Assembly: GCA_964247055.1 (NCBI GenBank)
Contig: OZ176056.1
Coordinates: 7,068,001-7,132,000 of the forward strand
Source: Paragordius varius
Taxonomy: Eukaryota > Nematomorpha
Length of the DNA stretch: 64,000 bases
Reading direction: 5' to 3'
Under the pieces are notes generated by a model. The model was not told where the DNA came from. It saw only the letters and a list, made by a program, of their open reading frames with translations, and did not search any database. This document shows positions 63,191 to 64,000 of this stretch, piece by piece. Each line of letters opens with the position of its first letter. Positions within the stretch are counted from its first letter, which is position 1. The position numbers were made by a program, and so were the translations under genes.

Positions 63191-63884
63191 TTTATATATA
63201 TATTGTAAATAAATAATGGTTTGATTATATCACTAACCTTGTGCGCAAAAAACGCAGTTTCTATAACTATATCTCATTCTTAAAGGACATTTTGCAGGGA
63301 AGGATGGACAACCGAAATATAAAAATATATACTTTTAATACAATTAATTACCAATTAATACTTTGTTTTTTACCGTTGTGTAAAATTTAGGAATTTCCCA
63401 TTACAAATATTTTAATAGAAAATGTGTATAACTTTCTTACTTGTTGTAGTTTCTAAACCAAAAGCATTGAGTACTATTGCATTTATAGATAATTATCTGC
63501 GTTTATAAGCTCAATTTGATCAAAACGTTAAATAATATCTTAATTAAGCATTTGAAATCAATATCATGGCCAATGTATAAAGCAGATACATGCAGTTCAC
63601 ATGAAAGGACAAGGTGTTAACTGAAATTAAACATAAAGATGGATAATTACCTAAATTACATAAAATTTATCACACCACAATTATAATATTTAATTAAAAA
63701 ACTAATTTTTTTAGCGTTTTCCAGTTTTAATTAACGATTTATCCTGCGTTTGCGTCAGTGGCCATGTTTTACTTCTATGTCAAAACACCCAAATAGCTGC
63801 TTTGTGTATTCCTCCTCCCTTTGTTCTCAAAATACTTTAGGTTTTTTAAAGTTAGATATTGTGTATACCATTTATCATGCAAAA

Positions 63885-64000
63885 ACATATTTTTTTCAAC
63901 TGCTACATTTTTCAACCAAACCCAACATTTTTTCAAGCAACAAATATTTTTCAAGAAAACGCAACATTTTTTCAAGCAAAACAACATTCTTTCAACCAAA
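63885..64000. repeat. Short tandem repeat at window edge
   Basis: Four or more imperfect units of about 22-27 bp around the phrase CAACATTTTTTCAAGCAA, running off the right edge. Confidence 0.7.

Overview
This is an AT-rich (roughly three quarters A+T) piece of an invertebrate animal nuclear genome. The evidence is spliced genes with GT-AG introns and metazoan gene families: bestrophin, M13 neprilysin-like peptidase, a Maf bZIP factor and mitochondrial ribosomal protein S30/mL65. It also has the usual mix of animal transposons (hAT with BED-type ends, mariner-like, Ty3/gypsy, Penelope-like, MITEs). Host proteins are rich in Asn/Ser low-complexity sequence. I cannot place the species.

Layout. 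1-3.5 kb: minus-strand M13 (neprilysin-like) ectodomain exons; the catalytic 3' part lies off the left edge. 3.5-8.95 kb: no recognised exon, one intact hAT MITE with target duplication, one mariner relic. 8.95-25.8 kb: a minus-strand bestrophin gene of about 22 exons. The channel domain matches human BEST1 residue for residue at the neck (I76, F80, F84) and the calcium clasp (E300-D304), but phase-compatible exons continue into a cytoplasmic tail of about 1,450 residues. 25.8-28.2 kb: intergenic repeats. 28.3-32.8 kb: broken Ty3/gypsy copy 1. 33.8-36.4 kb: minus-strand Maf factor with a very long Asn-rich N-terminal part. 36.4-46.7 kb: gene-poor, decayed repeats. 46.7-58.5 kb: Ty3/gypsy copy 2, opened by three later DNA transposons, one of which carries an inverted pair of Penelope-like fragments. 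59.85-62.63 kb: plus-strand mRpS30 (mL65). 62.7-64 kb: a palindromic MITE and a short tandem repeat.

The genes do not form an operon; bestrophin (membrane anion channel), the M13 peptidase (cell-surface protease), Maf (transcription factor) and mL65 (mitoribosome) are unrelated neighbours. The most interesting items are the giant bestrophin tail, a MITE family whose three intragenic copies all end 12-34 nt past a 5' splice site, the nested insertion stack with readable target duplications, and the Penelope palindrome. I found no bacterial, CRISPR, tRNA or rRNA features.
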